This document shows, piece after piece, positions 10,139 to 22,810 of a stretch of 64,000 nucleotides of DNA (the first letter of the stretch is position 1; each line of letters begins with the position of its first letter). Origin of the DNA: Sepiola atlantica (taxonomy: Eukaryota; Mollusca; Cephalopoda; Sepiida; Sepiolidae); contig OY744535.1 in assembly GCA_963556195.1 (NCBI GenBank), forward strand, positions 89,487,949-89,551,948. The letters are read 5' to 3'. A model generated the notes under the pieces. That model saw only the letters and a list, made by a program, of their open reading frames with translations, was not told the DNA's origin and made no database searches. The position numbers and the translations under genes are program-made.

Positions 10139-10391
10139 ATGTGTTCCTTAAAAACTAACAATCAATCAAACTCGCAGTAACCACAATTTTATTAAAATAA
10201 AATGTGGTAGTATATGAACCAACAATATGATATAATATGTCCAATAAACTTAACACTAAAAATACAAAATATGGCATCCATTTTGCGCTAGGTTTATATC
10301 ATTTATTCGGTTAACATACTACCACAATGAATTTTAATAAAATTGTGATTACTCTGTGTTTGATTGTTTGTTTGTTTTTTTAGGAAACGCA
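10139..10391. mobile_element. Foldback/MITE-like element, about 250 bp
   Basis: The left arm (about 10141-10240) and right arm (about 10290-10390) are inverted. Matching landmarks are 'cacaattttattaaaat' versus 'attttaataaaattgtg' and 'tgtggtagtatatgaacc' versus 'ggttaacatactaccaca'. About 100-bp arms with roughly 15-20% divergence enclose a short loop. No coding content. Confidence 0.8.
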
Positions 10392-10697
10392 TTCTAAGTT
10401 TAGGTAGATAACGATATAACTATATTAATATAAAAACGTTATTTTATTTAAAATAAAGAAACACAAATAAGGAGCTCACAGTGTAGCTAAGAGGCCGACA
10501 CGTATAAATAGTGAAAGCAAAATTATTCCAACACATATAAACTAATACATGCTGAGTACAACCCTGGACTCAACCCCCAAATTGAACGTTATCAAATGTA
10601 AATAGTAAGTATAACAATATAACATTGTTAGTGGTGGCGGCAGGACGTATAGTTCTCGCAGTAAATCCTAGATGGTAGTTAATCTTCCTGCTTGTAT

Positions 10698-10761
<64 letters not shown>
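10392..10761. other. Unannotated stretch ending in a (TA)n array
   Basis: TA array at 10695-10761; nothing else recognised. Confidence 0.6.
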
Positions 10762-11429
10762 AAATAAGTGTGTGCTATTTTTCTAGCATTGAATACCAAA
10801 ATAAATATCGATTTCTATTTTTATCTCACTCACATTGACTTTTCCCCTTTGTCTGTATCCGTTTTCTTAATTATCTTTCAACTTCTTCCCTGGTCGCCTT
10901 TTTTCAATTTCTCTTTTGCCATTTCTTTTTCTCCTTTCTTCCCTTTAATTTCCTCTATGCTTTCCACCAAGGAAGACATTCGCTTTTATCAAGCGATCTC
11001 CTTTAATTCCCCACACTAGGTCCGTTTGAAGACGCCATTATCCCTAACTGTGAAGCTGACCAGCTTTAAATGTCCGAAATAAAACCAGAGACCCTACCGC
11101 TGCTTTGCTGCAGGGATTATCATAAAGCCACCTGCGACAATCTTCCTGTAAAATAAAGTAAGCCAATGACATAATTGTACAGCAACGCCAAGAAAATAGC
11201 AATCATACAAAGAGAGATTTACTTCAGTGTATTCTCACTAGTACAACAGTATTTCGATTCATTACGTCTGTTATTTTGTTTTAATTGGTAATCTTTTAAA
11301 TATGATGTATTCACTAAAATATTCTTCTCTGTTTGTATTGCGTGTCGTTGAAGATTATTTATCAGCTATAGACGCCTTTTAAAAGTTACAAAAGGCAGTC
11401 CAACTGAATGAAACCGCGGTACGCAAACG

Positions 11430-11430
<1 letters not shown>
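10762..11430. other. Unannotated stretch, possible old repeat
   Basis: A pyrimidine-rich segment (10840-10960) is followed by less AT-rich sequence to about 11150. A reading frame (10768-11019) has hydrophobic low-complexity content and no family motif. I do not call a gene. Confidence 0.4.

Positions 11431-11491
<61 letters not shown>
11431..11491. repeat. (TA)n microsatellite
   Basis: Pure TA array. Confidence 0.95.
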
Positions 11492-11492
<1 letters not shown>

Positions 11493-12368
11493 GAAAAAAT
11501 TAATTAATATATAAACATTGACATTTTAGAAAACGCCAACATGACGCGAGATGTTGTCAAATAAATAGAATATTTATTAAATCATTTTTTAAATCCAAAT
11601 ATTCGGTTTAAAACATTATTCATTGTAGTACAGACAATATTTTCCAATTTTTTTTCATAGTCTAAGTCTTACGAAAATCGCCAGTCTTCTGGTGTTATTG
11701 AAGAGATTGTTTTTTTTAATGTCCGATCTGCAGTGAAGCATGCTGAAACGCGTATGCACAATAATGAAATAAGTGTATGTACAATAATGAGATGTTGGCT
11801 TATTCTAAAATGTCAAAGTTTATCATTTCAACGGCGTTTTAAAGATGTAGTAACAGTTAGATCTCATTATTGTACATCAAATATAAATTTATATAGTAAA
11901 GAGATTATCTCACTCTAAATGTTAAAATACTTTCTTATCCATGAATTCCTTTTTAGCGGATACTTTTCCGGTGGTTTACATGTACTTGCGCTCAAAAAGT
12001 AAAATATGTTTTATTTCTTTTGGGTAAACTACGCTGACTGGTATAGTAGTAAAATACTAACAAGCAAATACTGGGCATTTCTGATTTCAGCGAAATTGTA
12101 ATTGTCTCTCTTATTGGAGTTTGTTTTTTGGCCACACGGACATAGTATTACTAGTATGCCCAGGCCCAAATAAACAAAGCCGCAATATTTTCAGGCTATT
12201 TATTATAACCACCAACAATACAAAAATGTGTGAAAAGATAAATTAGAATCAAATAGATATTATCAAAGGTAATATAAGTTACTGTTCTGTGTACCTGGAT
12301 AAGTTTATTTGTGGTTTACCTTTAAAGCGGCTCTGAGTTACATCAACAACTGATGCTTAAGAGGTCAC
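11492..12368. other. Unannotated stretch with a small inverted repeat
   Basis: A 17-bp perfect inverted repeat, 'atgtacaataatgagat' at 11777 and its complement at 11861-11877, brackets about 68 bp. A third, direct partial copy lies at 11757. Otherwise nothing recognised. Confidence 0.55.
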
Positions 12369-12595
12369 GTTAGAATGAAAAAAAATGGCTGCAGACATGA
12401 CAACGTGACACCTCGATAAGCGCCCCAAAATCGGAAATTAAACAAAAATCCAGCTAATAACTCTCACCGCAAATATTATATTCAACCGACATTTATATTT
12501 TACTAAGTGTATTTTTGTTTAATTTCCGATTTTTGATCGATTTTCCAGGCGTCACATGGTTACCACTGCAGCACTTTTTATTTTGTTCATTTTAA
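12369..12595. mobile_element. Foldback/MITE-like element, about 227 bp
   Basis: The left arm (12369-12449) and right arm (12511-12595) are inverted, sharing 'cggaaattaaacaaaaat' versus 'atttttgtttaatttccg' perfectly. Outward the arms diverge but stay alignable ('ggctgcag' versus 'ctgcagc', 'acgtgacacc' versus 'ggcgtcacat'). The loop is about 60 bp. No coding content. Confidence 0.8.
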
Positions 12596-12919
12596 CTTGA
12601 TATCTTCGACACAACTTTTTGATTTAAGTCGAAAACGCTTGAAAATAAGTTACAACACAAAAACTTACCTAGGATGGTAAAAGAGAAAAGTATCTTGCCT
12701 TTGGATACATTTATTTGTTGCCGATTTGTGTTTGCACCCTCTTTTGGTTTTGATCGTCCTTTTAATAAATGCTTTTTCTTTCATTAGATATGTATTTTTG
12801 ACATTTAAATATTTAATCGCACTTCTGAGTTATACTTCTGATGTTAGGAGGAATTTTTAGACAGCAATTTAAATTCTATTATAATCACCTACATACATGG
12901 TTTTTATCTGATTTCCTTT

Positions 12920-13640
12920 TTTTTCAGAAATGATAATCTAATCTACTCTCGTCTTGTGGGTAAAACGGACGCGCACATATCCGAGGCAATGGCTGCAACC
13001 TTAGAAAGTAACCTCCAGTCTGTAGTGGAATAGAGTCATAAATGGATGGTAACATGTAATGCCGCAAAGACAAAACTCCTTTCCTTCAATAACTACAAAA
13101 CACTTCTTCAACTACCTGTTGCCAATTGCAAATAACACTCCACCTGAGAGTTCAACGTTTAAACTTCTCAGCCTCACATTTACAGGTAACATGGATTGGA
13201 ACAAACACATTGAAGACATTGCCAAGGCTACTGCAAAAAAGTAGGCTCCATCTACCGTGCTAGGAAACTTCTCACACTTGACAGTGCCTTATACCTCTAC
13301 AAAGCCATGTATGAGGTGCAGTTATCACAGCTGGGCTGGTGCATCATCTAATAGTGTCTTAGACAAAGTCTCATCGCCGCAATGTTGCATTCTGGTGCCT
13401 GTTTTACAAGTACTTCAATAGATTGTGCCCCGATAAACTTGATGTACTAGTGCCCCCTCGACGTAAATACACTAGACCAACCCGACAATCAGCTAAATCT
13501 AATCGATTCACCGTAGAGGTCCCCAGATGCGTGAGAGCCTTCTACGTGAATAGCTTCAATCCTCGGGCTCTGGAACTTCCTTCCCTGGCCCATGTTTCCA
13601 CGACTGTACTTACGTGCAGAAATGTTAAACTAATGTAAAC
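12920..13640 (+). pseudogene. Jockey-like LINE, 3' part of the reverse transcriptase ORF
   Basis: Translation across frames gives the post-catalytic RT and C-terminal landmarks of the Jockey-like family also seen at 37440-39100: 'HKWMVTCNAAKTKLLSFN', 'FKLLSLTFTGNMDWNKHIED', 'AKKVGSIYRARKLLTL' and 'YLYKAM'. The C-terminus follows, with 'CPDKLDVLVPPRRKYTRP' and 'VEVPRCVRAFYVNSFNPRAL'. The RT active-site region at the left edge reads RND instead of ADD. It is 5'-truncated, with stops and frameshifts. LINEs of this type copy their mRNA at the target site with an APE endonuclease and RT; this copy is dead. Confidence 0.88.
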
Positions 13641-14229
13641 ATAAATTTCGCTGCACAACTCACAACTTAGGATGACACCCGAAACTTACACCTTACGTCT
13701 ACAGTGGTTGCTAACCTTGTTTGGGGTGAACTACGAAAACATTTTTTTTCCAATATTTACTCATCCTTTATCTCCCCGGGTCTTGCTAGTATTACATACA
13801 AAACAAATACTGTATAGTTTCGTCAAGTGTTTGAAATGGTTTTGCACAATAACAAGTCTGTATGACATGAAACGTTTTGTTGTTTTCTGAAAATAAATTC
13901 TACTTAAATTATGAACGTATATAAATTTGAACTTTAATGTCCGCGTGTACACTGTTTTAACAATCTGTTAGTAATAACACATTTTCGACTAAACATTCCG
14001 TTAATACTTCAACGTGTTTTATCTCTACTGATACTACACTTCATCATTGTTGTCCTCAGTAAGTGAATGAGAACTCCTTTTACACTGAGACAATTTTTAT
14101 TTTTGTCTTAATCCTAACGCACCCTTTTTGGGGAACTGGATTTTCTTCACATTATTTTGTCGCTATGTATGTACATAATGCGTTAAAGGCTTATAGATTG
14201 GATTGGTATTAATAAACTGAACATTTGGC
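13641..14229. other. Unannotated stretch; weak repeat relation to 16990-17150
   Basis: The 13641-13700 part may be the LINE 3' UTR. Blocks at 14025-14155 ('ctgatactac', 'gtcctcagt', 'ttttggggaactggattttc') resemble 17000-17140 in the same order. The two copies bracket the CR1-like LINE. Confidence 0.4.
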
Positions 14230-16885
14230 ATTAAGAATAATCGATGCTAATAACATACTTTTCGTCGTAGTATGTATATACAGATCTTCGAATTCGTCCA
14301 TAGAGGAAATTATAGATAAAGAAAACAAATAAGTGAGATACTATTTTCGTCAGAAGAATCTGAAGGTATTATAATGTTTTGGAATTTCAATATTCCAAAT
14401 GTAAATTGGACAAAGGGTTTAGTTGTGCCTCCTATGAATTCAATTAGTCAACACTTTTGAATGCAGTACGAATATTTGGAGTTATTTACAGAAATAAAGA
14501 GAATACTAGATATACACTAGTTATGAATAGATTAGAAAAAGGTACATTGGATCAGATTGCTGCGAATAATGATTGCATGTAGATGTAAGTTTGAAAGCAC
14601 CGTTTCATGCATGTATTTAAATCGAAGTTAAAATGAGAGCAGAGTGTGATTATATAAACAGAAAACAGAGGAACTGGGCTAAGATTACAAAATATTGTGT
14701 GTCAGAGAAAGTAGAACATATCGATTGGAATTATAACTCGAAAAACATGATGTTAATTAAATGAGGGAGGAATTAAAGTGAAAGATAACATTTATAATAG
14801 AAAATATTCCAGAAGTTATAATAAAATTATCCAAGCAAGAGGATATATTACAGAAATTACCTTGGGGCAGTAATCGTCTATCTTGTAAAAGGAAAGAAAA
14901 ATATAAAAGCTTAGAGGAAATTTGGAATTATACCAAGTATGGATATTATCAAAATGCTGTAAGTAAACAAAATGAATATGAAACACTAGAAGTAAAAGAA
15001 AAGTTGAAACACGAAAATAAGATTGTTAGAAATATTAAATACAACTGTAAACCATGGTTCAAATATGTTAAAGCAAAAACTAAAATTAAAAAATGGTGAG
15101 TGCAGTAAGAGATTATGAGACAGGGGATTTAACAGACACGCCAGTAGAAACAGCTGGTGTACAAGCAAGTTTATTTTTAATCTGTTCATTCTTTGAAGAA
15201 TGTGGTCTACTACAGAAGAGTTGTAATGAGGAGAGTATAACAAAAATTATAGATGAACTTAAAATAGAACCTAAACACATATCAATATTACTATTCAAGT
15301 TGGATGTTAGTAAAAGTATGCGACCTGATGAGATTCATCCTAAAATATTGCAATAATTATAATTAAATGTAGGCTTTATCAATGCAACAACCAATTAGTT
15401 TAGGAAACATATGGAATATGAAGAGATTCCATATATTTAGAAAACAGATATAGTAATACCGCTACATAAATGTTCGATACATTTTAAAAGTATTTACATA
15501 CCAGTTTCTCCAACATGTATTTTGTATTTGACAGAATAATTGGTAACCACATATTACATTTTATAAATCACGATATAAATCGTAACTAAATTAGTCCATG
15601 GTAAATCGACATCATCAAATATTTTGGAAAATAGTGACACTATGAATGAATATTTGATGGAGGAAGATACTGCGGATATCATATACTTGGATCTTAGCAA
15701 GACATTTGATATGGTATCTCATTATCGTTTACTAGTGAAAATAAAAAATGATGGTATTACTGACAAAATGGAAAACCTTGTGAGGGAGTCTTGGTAAAGA
15801 TAGAAAAGGTTGGTAACACTTATTCTGAATCACAGTACTTACCCTCCGGTGTTCCGCAGGGTTCAGTATTGGGTCCTTTGTTGTTTTTGATATTCATAAA
15901 TGACTTACCTAATAAGACAAGTTCAGAAATAGAACTGTTTGCTGATGATGTTAAAATACTGGTGAGACATTTATCAAAGGAAATAACACAGATGGATCTA
16001 AATAAATGAACATTTAGAAAATGGGATTTAACCTAGACAAATGTAAAGTACTATTTGTAGGATCCAGGAATGTGCGAGTTGAATATGTACTAAACCACAG
16101 ATAAATCAAAGAAGTAGATGGTGAGTGCAATTTGGGAGTGGGGTTTGATAATACATTTAGGGCAAATAATCATATGTTAACTAATGTATCGAGGACAAAT
16201 ATAATGATCGGGTGGATTGTTAGGGATATTGTTTCGAGGGAGACAAATGTTGTGTTAAGGATATATAAAGCTCTAATAAGACCTCATAAATAGTATTGCC
16301 CCTAGGCCACGGCTCCAGCGACTAGACATGGAAATTGGAATGTAATATTGAAACTGGAAGGCGTACAAAAAAGGTGACAAAACTAATAAGTAAAGAAAAT
16401 AAGTGCAGTTACAGGGAGAGATTGCACAAATTGAGATTGACTACTTTGTTGGAGAGAAGAATGAGAGGTGATATGATTGAGACTTTCAAGATAATTAATG
16501 GCATTTCTAACTATAGTGGCCATTTATTAGCATATCTCTCAGATCTGCAAGGTTATTGACAATGCATTTTGTAAAAACTATATCTGTTAACCAGGGTTTC
16601 TTTGCCCATAGAGTAATATGTTTTTGGAACAACTTGCCAGATCGGTTAAGAACAGCAATAGCGTTGATCCGTTTAAGATGAGATTGGATTAATTCAAAGA
16701 AAGTGGTAGGAGGGAGAAATTAAGGAGGTACCTTTGGGAGTTGTCTAATGAAATATGAAACAGAATTTGATCTGGATATCGATACTGTAATAAGAGTTTA
16801 CTTTTGTTTGAACAGTTAAATTGAAAAGATAGTTAATGGGAAAATGCCCAATGAGGCATAACAAACAAATAATAATTAAAATGTA
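14230..16885 (+). pseudogene. CR1/L2-like LINE: endonuclease end, reverse transcriptase and C-terminus, decayed
   Basis: Reading across frames: endonuclease 'VCIYRSSNSSIEEI' (about 14270) and 'FNIPNVNWTKG'; linker 'NKIVRNIKYNCKPWFKYVKAK'; RT entry 'KLDVSKSMRPDEIHPKIL' (15297-15350); RT core 'SGVPQGSVLGPLLFLIFIND' (15848-15907) and active site 'LFADDVKIL' (about 15936-15962). Then come 'YRERLHKLRLTTLLERRMRG', 'IETFKIINGIS' and 'FFAHRVICFWNNLPD'. This domain order is that of CR1/L2-type non-LTR elements. The FADD box is intact but stops and frameshifts separate every block. The 3' end, near 16880, is marked by 'caaataataattaaa', like the short terminal repeats of such LINEs. The N-terminal endonuclease and ORF1 are absent. 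Confidence 0.92.
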
Positions 16886-18167
16886 ACGGTTCGAAGAGAA
16901 AGATTATTACACGCCAACACACTTTTGATTGTGCCGAATGTATTTATACTTTAAATAGTAGTTTGATAGTTTTGAAATAAAATAATGAAATGCGCAATAC
17001 TAATATGTCCTGATACTAAATTTCGCTTGTTCTGTCCTCAGTCAGATAAGGTGATACAGGAAGTCTTGTTGACTAGGGTAATGTAAAGATTTGGCTTGAT
17101 TCAGAGTTGCCTTTTTGGGAACTTCATTTTCCTCACATTAAACAGCGAACATCTCTGTTACTCTGTACTGACATCGTGGACAGGCAACTAAATAGAAATC
17201 TATGAAGCAACGTAATGGTTATTTACTTAACTATTTATTTGCAATTCTTTTTTAAATATTTAATTTATCTAAATGAATACATGCGAAAGTTTATGTATAT
17301 TACTCCTTTATGAAAGACCATTACACAGAAATTCTGAATCTTTAATTGCATATTTATTTTGTAACCAGTCTATAATTGATTACTGCTTAGTTATTGATTT
17401 CAAATTATAGTCTCTCCATTTCCTTCATATATATGCAATAGTTTCGTCAATATAAACAAAAATTAATTAAAGTTATTTAATTTAAAAGGGTAACTTCATT
17501 CATTTTCAAAGAATGTCAAAGTTATTTAAATGAAAGTTATTTACTTTATCGAAAAGAATATATTGCCGCTCCCCTCCCCTAATTTCTAATTGTTCTCTCT
17601 CTCTAACCCTCTCTCGCCTTCGCGACCCCAAAGCCAAATTTTATTTTTCATTTTTTCATTTTACATCATCGAATGTAATTCTTTTTTCAATTCATGCATT
17701 TCTTATTTTAAAAATAAATGTGTATCTCACAAAAAAATCACATTCACTCTATGACTTAATACTTACTTAATTTGCAAAGTAATCTGGGACAATTTTTTGC
17801 TATTGTAGATAAATTATATACCTTTATTTGTTGGGGATCAACTTATTAGGCGATTGTGTGTAGTTGTACGAACTTGCCAATCAGACTTATGGTTAGTGTA
17901 AAACAAATTAGAATTACTCTAAAAGTAGAATCTTATTTATTAAGGAAGTGGATTTATATTTTTTTAAAATCGTCATTAAGTGTTTTTCAATTTTATTTTA
18001 TCTGTCTAATAAAAGCAAAATTCACAAACTAATGACTCAGGAATATATTTCCTTTATTTGACTAATTGACGTTCCGATTTTGGCGATGTTCAAGAATAAT
18101 CAGCAGAGAAAAGTCAACAAATAACTGTTACCAAAAGTAATACACACCTGCCTATTATTTTTGTTTT
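16886..18167. other. Unannotated AT-rich stretch
   Basis: Apart from the 16990-17150 blocks related to 14025-14155, I see no gene or repeat. Confidence 0.5.
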
Positions 18168-18345
18168 AAATTATTTTTAAGCGTTTTTGTTATTTCAATT
18201 AAAAGTTCGGTCGAATATGTTACGTTAGTCTGAAAAACAAAGATGAGTGACAGCTTTTTTTATGTCTTTTAAAGCGTTTTTATTTTATTTCAATTACAAA
18301 GTTTTGTTGGACTGAAAAATAAAGATGGGTGACAGTCGATCGTCG
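18168..18345. repeat. Two-copy tandem duplication, about 90-bp unit
   Basis: The order 'aagcgttttt', 'atttcaatta', 'gtc/ttggactgaaaaa', 'aaagatg(a/g)gtgacag' occurs twice (18178-18255 and 18272-18343), with diverged spacing. Confidence 0.7.
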
Positions 18346-19029
18346 ACCGTCTTCGGAATCTTATGATTTCCGTTACTTGTCTCCTTTCAATAATGTAGAA
18401 AGTACATTTTAAAGCGGCTGGGACAGTTATTTGTTGATAATTTGTTTTTTGTTTTACCCCACAACTGTATATCGATCGGATTGGGATAAATTATAAAAAT
18501 GCTATAAAGCGCTTTTAAATCGTTTAAACCACACAAAAAAAGTATGTGGAAAAGTAACTTAGTGTCATTAGTTGATTATTTATTTCGTATTTATCATTTT
18601 ATTTCTGTGTGTTATTTTTCACAATAAACCTGATTTGTTGTTTATCTCTGTCATTATCGGATATTCAGTTATATGCTTATACAAACTCAAAAGTGAATAT
18701 TTGAATAAATCAAATAACACCATGACCATCATCTTTTTGTTGTTTTTATTTAAATTATGAAAGTGTCAAAAAAGTGTTTCTTTGTTTACTCTGTAGAAAA
18801 GTCTACATCCCGATTATTAGCTGCCCAAATGCCGGGTAGTTATTGTCTTATATTGAATATAGTTCACTTTCAGTATAAATCACATCGTGTTCTTTTTTTA
18901 ATGCAATTTAAAAAGTGTTCTAATCTTATTTTTAAAACGCTCTCATTCATTACTGACAGTTTTACTGTTCGACAGATTTTGCTTGCAACCTACTAGAATG
19001 GCGTCACTTTTCAGTGCACAGGCCTTGGG
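18346..19029. other. Unannotated AT-rich stretch
   Basis: Two short frames (18572-18760 and 18757-18996) abut but show no recognisable motif and are hydrophobic or AT-driven. No gene called. Confidence 0.4.
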
Positions 19030-19310
19030 TTACTTTACGTCGGCTCAGATATAGCCGTGTTGAGGGGATCATTTTTCTTGCTTCGAATACTATGTTATTT
19101 TGAATATTTGGTCAGGATTTACTTGTTTAGCTTACGCAACAGCTTCTTACCATTAATTTCTCGCTGGTAAGGACAACAATTGGTCTTCTCTGGGATTTGG
19201 GTGACAATAAGCCTCATTAAGGTCCCAGCATTCACCGCACTTTTTCACTAGAGTTCTGGTGTATGTTATGTTTCACGAGAGTAGTTTGAGAGACTCCCGA
19301 TCTCCAGGCT
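19030..19310. repeat. Interspersed repeat family R1, partial copy
   Basis: It shares 'cttcgaatactatgttattt' and the following 'gtcaggatttacttg' with the copies at 1950, 22640 and 56060. The 3' part ('gggatttgggtgacaataag' onward) differs, so the copy is truncated or chimeric. Confidence 0.5.
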
Positions 19311-19317
19311 TTTAAAT

Positions 19318-19343
19318 AAAATTATATATATATAATATATATG

Positions 19344-19409
<66 letters not shown>
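19318..19409. repeat. (TA)n microsatellite
   Basis: TA array with one interruption near 19342. Confidence 0.95.
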
Positions 19410-19413
<4 letters not shown>

Positions 19414-20537
19414 TAAACATTGTTGGAGTATCCGACAATTGTTTCAGAACCTTGTTGGCTCCTCCTCATGGATGTTACTGGTGAATTAAAATGATATCCG
19501 CTCCTACACAATTATAAGAAAGAAAGAAAAAGAAAAAGAAAAAGAAAAAGAATAAGAAATAAACAAACAATCAGGCAAATTACAATTTTAAAAAAACCCT
19601 TCAGACGAGACAAACATTTTCTTATAAGATGCCAACTCTTGACACCTCGCAAGAAATTGGGTCATAAATGTTCCCTACTCTCCCACCACAGGCCTAGACA
19701 TCGAGACATACTCATACATAACCATATCTACGCTAATACGTACATATTAATATACTCACAGACATACACTCACATTTATATGTAGAAGTAAATTCAAGCA
19801 CATATATGTATGTATAGATACACACATACATACATCTATATATATATATATATACATACATACATACATACACACACACATATACATCTCCATCTTAATC
19901 CTATTCACATACACCGAGACACACTCACACACATCCACCCTCATGTTTATACGCACACATTTATACACTCATAAATATACATACACACTTATATATAAAT
20001 GTAAAAATAGAGACATAAATACATACAAATATCCACAACCATCCATACAGCGATATATATATATAACCACACATACATACATATATGTATATATTCATAC
20101 ACACCCATACAGCCATATATATATATATATAACCACACATACATACATACACACACATATATATATACATATACATATATATATATACATATATATATAT
20201 ACATACACATACATATATATACAAGTACACACACCTATATATATATATATATCTTTATCTATTTTTCGTAATGTGTTAATGATTTAATTTTTCTTCCTTC
20301 CTAACTACTTACTACACACTTTTCCGACAACTTATTAGATATAGTATTATATATTAAGACAACCATTATTTACCATTTTATTAAATTTCTTAACAGATAT
20401 CAATCATATTTACCGGTGAATTAAATTAATCCAATCTCAATATTTCTCATCTAGTTACTTGAGGATTAATGTATATTGAGCACTTTTGAAAAATAATGTT
20501 TTTGTTCATTTAGTTAATATTTGAACTTAATTAATTA

Positions 20538-20545
<8 letters not shown>
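19410..20545. mobile_element. Repeat family R2, copy 2, with internal CA/TA simple sequence and right terminal inverted repeat
   Basis: It starts with 'gagtatccgacaattgtttc' (about 19430), shared with copy 1, and an A-rich segment (AAAGAA repeats). A long ACAT/ATAC/TA cryptic simple-sequence core (about 19740-20255) makes spurious Y/I/T-rich frames on both strands. The right end 'gaacttaattaattaattta' is the inverted counterpart of the left end of copy 1. Non-coding element of unknown class. Confidence 0.65.
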
Positions 20546-20589
<44 letters not shown>

Positions 20590-20606
20590 ATATATATATA
20601 TATAGT
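20540..20606. repeat. (TA)n microsatellite
   Basis: TA array with two C interruptions. Confidence 0.95.
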
Positions 20607-20639
20607 GTAGGTTTTTTCAAGACACTTTAATCGAAGAAC

Positions 20640-20948
20640 TTTTTACTCTTTGTGATTTTTTTCTAATGATTTTGTAGTGTTGCAGAGACGATATTGGCAT
20701 AAAAATGTTGTTTGACACAAGACAAATGAAACGGACCGTAAAAATATATATCTCACATAAATATTATGTTTTTTTGAAATGTGAAAAAATAAAAATAATA
20801 AAATAAATGCATGGTTATTGGAATATAATATGTACTGACTTATATTTGCTCTGTTATCAATAATTGACAATCATTGAGCTGAATCTTTTAAGGAGACTAC
20901 AAAGTAAAAGGAACTGATAGTATATGCTAATCCATATATTGTCATTAA

Positions 20949-20955
<7 letters not shown>
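20640..20955. repeat. Repeat family R3, copy 1
   Basis: It matches 24548-24850 in inverted orientation over about 300 bp. Examples are 'tatcaataattgacaatca' versus 'tgattgtcaattattgatat', and 'agtatatgctaa' versus 'ttagcatacact'. Both copies have one end against a TA array. No coding motif. Confidence 0.8.
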
Positions 20956-20998
<43 letters not shown>

Positions 20999-21317
20999 TA
21001 TTGCTTCCAGTCGTCCTGGACTTATTTTCCCTGCCACTTGTGTCAACCAGTGCCGTCTCAGGAGAGGTGTGGTTGGATTGCACAACCCATGCTTAACGGA
21101 CCCTTACATGAAGTATCCATTGTCTCGTCATAATGAACAGAGGTCATGACTGTAAAAAATATGTTAGGAAAGAATCCAGTTGATGAACTAAAATAATTCT
21201 TCAATTCTCACGGAGGCAACTTGTATTTTAAAAAAGTAATATGGCTATTATTGCATACTTATGAGATGCTGCAATGCTGCAGTTAAACATAACCTCAAAA
21301 AGTATATCAATTAGAGC
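20953..21317. other. (TA)n array, then unannotated sequence
   Basis: TA array at 20953-20995; the remainder shows nothing recognisable. Confidence 0.6.
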
Positions 21318-21517
21318 TACCATTCATACACAGGGTACCAGGGAGATGATGGTGGTTAAGTGGACGACCTAGGTGTTCCAAGTTTGAATCCAGTCGATTC
21401 CATAATACCACCGTTACGTGGTCCCTACTACAAGAATGACGACAACAGAATCGAACCGGTCAACAAAGTTGTACCATTCTGATTCATACGAATGTACTTT
21501 TACTTAGGGTACCATTC
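21318..21517 (+). mobile_element. tRNA-derived SINE with short direct-repeat flanks
   Basis: An A-box-like 'gatggtggttaagtgg' (about 21347-21362) is followed about 30 bp later by a B-box-like 'agtttgaatcc' (near 21390), one change from GTTCGAATCC. A body of about 110 bp follows. The 8-bp direct repeat 'taccattc' at 21318-21325 and 21510-21517 may be the target-site duplication. Transcription would be by RNA polymerase III from the internal boxes. Confidence 0.65.
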
Positions 21518-22639
21518 GAAATATACAAAACCTATTAATTAGAATTTCAAATATTCAAATCTAGTTTAAGTAAAAATAAATTGTTTGAAAGTAATTTAAC
21601 TTTAAATAGTTAGTCTAAAATCATTTCACAAATGAGGGCGCCCAATAAACCCAGACCCCTCTAAAGTGAGGTCGTAATGCGTGGCAGGATAACTGTAAAC
21701 TAATTTGAGAGCGAGGGAGAGAGCGAGAAAGATAGAGAAAGAGGAATAGTGTGTGTGCGTGTGTGCGTGTACACGTGCGTGCGTGTTTTGCCTTGTGCGT
21801 GCCTAGGTTTTCCAGTCACATCAGTCGGCGGTGCAAAGGAAAATAACTTTGATGTTGATGGTTGGTCGGAAAGGGGGAGATAGGAGCACCAGTGCGTGCG
21901 TACGTGCAGGCGCCGGAATATTTATGCGCAGAATTGTCTTATAAACTCGTCACACACTATTTTTATTTCAGCGTTCGCTTTCATCGATAAAAACTAAAAT
22001 CAATTCATTATAACAAATCTCAGTGCACATATGAAAAACGCATTTCCAAATGAAAACTATTGTTTATAATTACGCACCAGGCAAAAAATAATTTACTTCG
22101 CCAAATAATTACTAAAAATGATCGAGTATAATTTTATTAAAAAGTAGATAATAAAAATAAGTTTTATCGTATTTTGCCGACTGCCATTGATTTATTACAT
22201 GTTAATATGACAAAATGAGTTATGTTCTCTTGATGTACATGTTTTTTTTTCTGTCGGAACCTTAAAATACGATAAAGCTGATTATTTACTAATTTTGGTG
22301 TATATACCTATTTTTGTCTGATACATAAATATATCAAAGTGTATCCCGGATAATTTATTTGGAATTGCGATGTTCACCTGTGAAACTGCGTTTTTTTATA
22401 TCTACATCTAGATAAGCACCTAAAGTCGTGCTGCATTTCTTTATAATTATTTAAAAAACAAACAAACTACTGTACGCCCTCCGTCAAAAGTGACGGAAAA
22501 AGATATACTTCGCCAGTGTTCGCACTAATGTTCGTATGAAATGATAGATTTACGCCAGTAATTTAATTTTTCATATATACATTCTTATTATGATAATTTC
22601 TAATCTCCTAGGCATTATTTCCTCCTTTCGGAAGTGTTA
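21518..22639. other. Unannotated stretch
   Basis: A GA/GT-rich region (21710-21790) is followed by AT-rich sequence. No gene or repeat recognised. Confidence 0.5.
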
Positions 22640-22810
22640 TGTTTGTCGTCTGATACACCCTCAACTTTTGGGGTATACTTACTGTACCATACAAGTATTT
22701 CTGTTCCTATTCAGATGCCTGTTTTGTATACTCATGTCAGGTTATCCTAAAAAAATATTGTAAAGAGAGACCGAAGAAACTCGAGGACGGTCTAGTATGT
22801 AATTTTAACT
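22640..22810. repeat. Interspersed repeat family R1, partial copy
   Basis: 'catgtcaggttatcctaaaa', then 'aaagagagaccgaag' and 'ctcgaggacggtctagtatg' match the end of the 56060 copy and 2160-2230. Confidence 0.65.

Noticed and set aside
10768..11019. 83-residue frame
   Set aside because: Pyrimidine-rich low-complexity sequence without recognisable domain.
18572..18996. Two adjacent plus-strand frames
   Set aside because: No motif, no splice support, AT-driven composition.
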